From: an uncultured Collinsella sp.
GTDB lineage: Bacteria > Actinomycetota > Coriobacteriia > Coriobacteriales > Coriobacteriaceae
Assembly: GCA_902478995.1 (NCBI GenBank)
Contig: CABSNF010000102.1
Span: forward strand, 1 to 5,374
Length of the DNA: 5,374 nucleotides
Direction of reading: 5' to 3'
This document shows, piece by piece, positions 5,207-5,374 of this stretch (positions are counted from its first letter, which is position 1; each line of letters opens with the position of its first letter). The translations under genes and the position numbers were made by a program. Below the pieces are notes generated by a model, which was not told where the DNA came from, did no database searches, and saw nothing but the letters and a program-made list of their open reading frames with translations.

Positions 5207-5330
5207 CTACTCCTCGCCCGTCAGCTTGGCGGACAGATGCTCGAGCGCGTGGAAACGATGGCTGATGGCGTTCTTCTCGTCAGCCGTCAGCTCGGCCATG
5301 GTCTTGCCCGGCGTGTCGACCGGCAGGAAC
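5207..5330 (-). CDS. rdgB: RdgB/HAM1 family non-canonical purine NTP pyrophosphatase, C-terminal fragment
   Basis: Only the last 41 codons and the stop (TAG at 5207-5209) are present; the rest lies beyond the contig end. The enzyme hydrolyses dITP, ITP and XTP to monophosphates, removing deaminated purines from the nucleotide pool. The fragment carries the family's C-terminal signature: GKTMAEL, then EKNAISHR and FHALEHL, closely like the E. coli RdgB end (GKTAAEL, EKSAISHR). The reading frame is intact up to 5330, where adapter sequence begins, so the truncation comes from the assembly and not from the genome. Its final GAG GAG codons form the dtd ribosome binding site. The frame is not obvious to automatic callers because no start codon is visible. 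Confidence 0.88.
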
Positions 5331-5374
5331 CTGTCTCTTATACACATCTCCGAGCCCACGAGACACTGAGCGAT
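5331..5374. other. Illumina Nextera adapter, not genomic DNA
   Basis: Bases 5331-5349 are CTGTCTCTTATACACATCT, the 19-bp Tn5 mosaic end. Bases 5350-5364 are CCGAGCCCACGAGAC, the Nextera read-through adapter on the i7 side. Bases 5365-5372 (ACTGAGCG) fit an 8-base i7 index; from memory this is N724. The final AT fits the start of the P7 flank. The contig should be trimmed at 5330. Confidence 0.98.

Noticed and set aside
5136..5369. A plus-strand open frame at the right end.
   Set aside because: It is antisense to dtd and rdgB, and its last codons are Nextera adapter.
1..5374. The first ten bases (AGCGAGCGAT) resemble the last ten (ACTGAGCGAT), hinting at a circular contig.
   Set aside because: The last ten bases are adapter index plus flank, so the similarity is accidental.

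Overview
The window looks like the end of a draft-assembly contig from a high-GC bacterium. The best guess is a Collinsella-like member of the Coriobacteriia (Actinomycetota). That placement is an inference from base composition, protein style, the lysyl-tRNA synthetase architecture and the repeated GTTACGCGG palindromes; no database search was possible. Every gene lies on the minus strand, so the biological reading order runs from right to left.

Read in that order, the window starts with 44 bases of Illumina Nextera adapter (5331-5374), which are not genomic. Next come the last 41 codons of an RdgB/HAM1-type nucleotide pyrophosphatase, then dtd (D-aminoacyl-tRNA deacylase) 3 nt later; these two form an operon that sanitises nucleotides and mischarged tRNA. 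A perfect palindrome begins on the base after the dtd stop codon. A sigma70-like promoter then drives a Veg-family gene and ispE (MEP isoprenoid pathway), which are 2 nt apart with the ispE ribosome binding site inside the end of veg. A tRNA-Pro(CGG) gene with an encoded CCA tail and its own terminator follows. Then come tatA (Tat protein export) with a promoter that carries a perfect dyad, a terminator, greA (transcript cleavage factor), a terminator-like hairpin, and lysS.

The lysS product is a class II lysyl-tRNA synthetase with an extra C-terminal Trbp111/EMAPII-type tRNA-binding domain. Downstream of lysS (1-242) there is no recognisable gene. That stretch holds two diverged copies of a unit of about 94 bp, each opening with the same palindrome seen after dtd, and then a strong bidirectional intrinsic terminator.

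The coding content is housekeeping: tRNA charging and proofreading, transcription fidelity, isoprenoid synthesis and protein export. No defence system, CRISPR array or mobile element was seen. The least explained features are the stop-codon-adjacent palindromes with compensated base changes, the dyad inside the tatA promoter, the hairpin that lysS transcription must pass, and the LysRS fusion.
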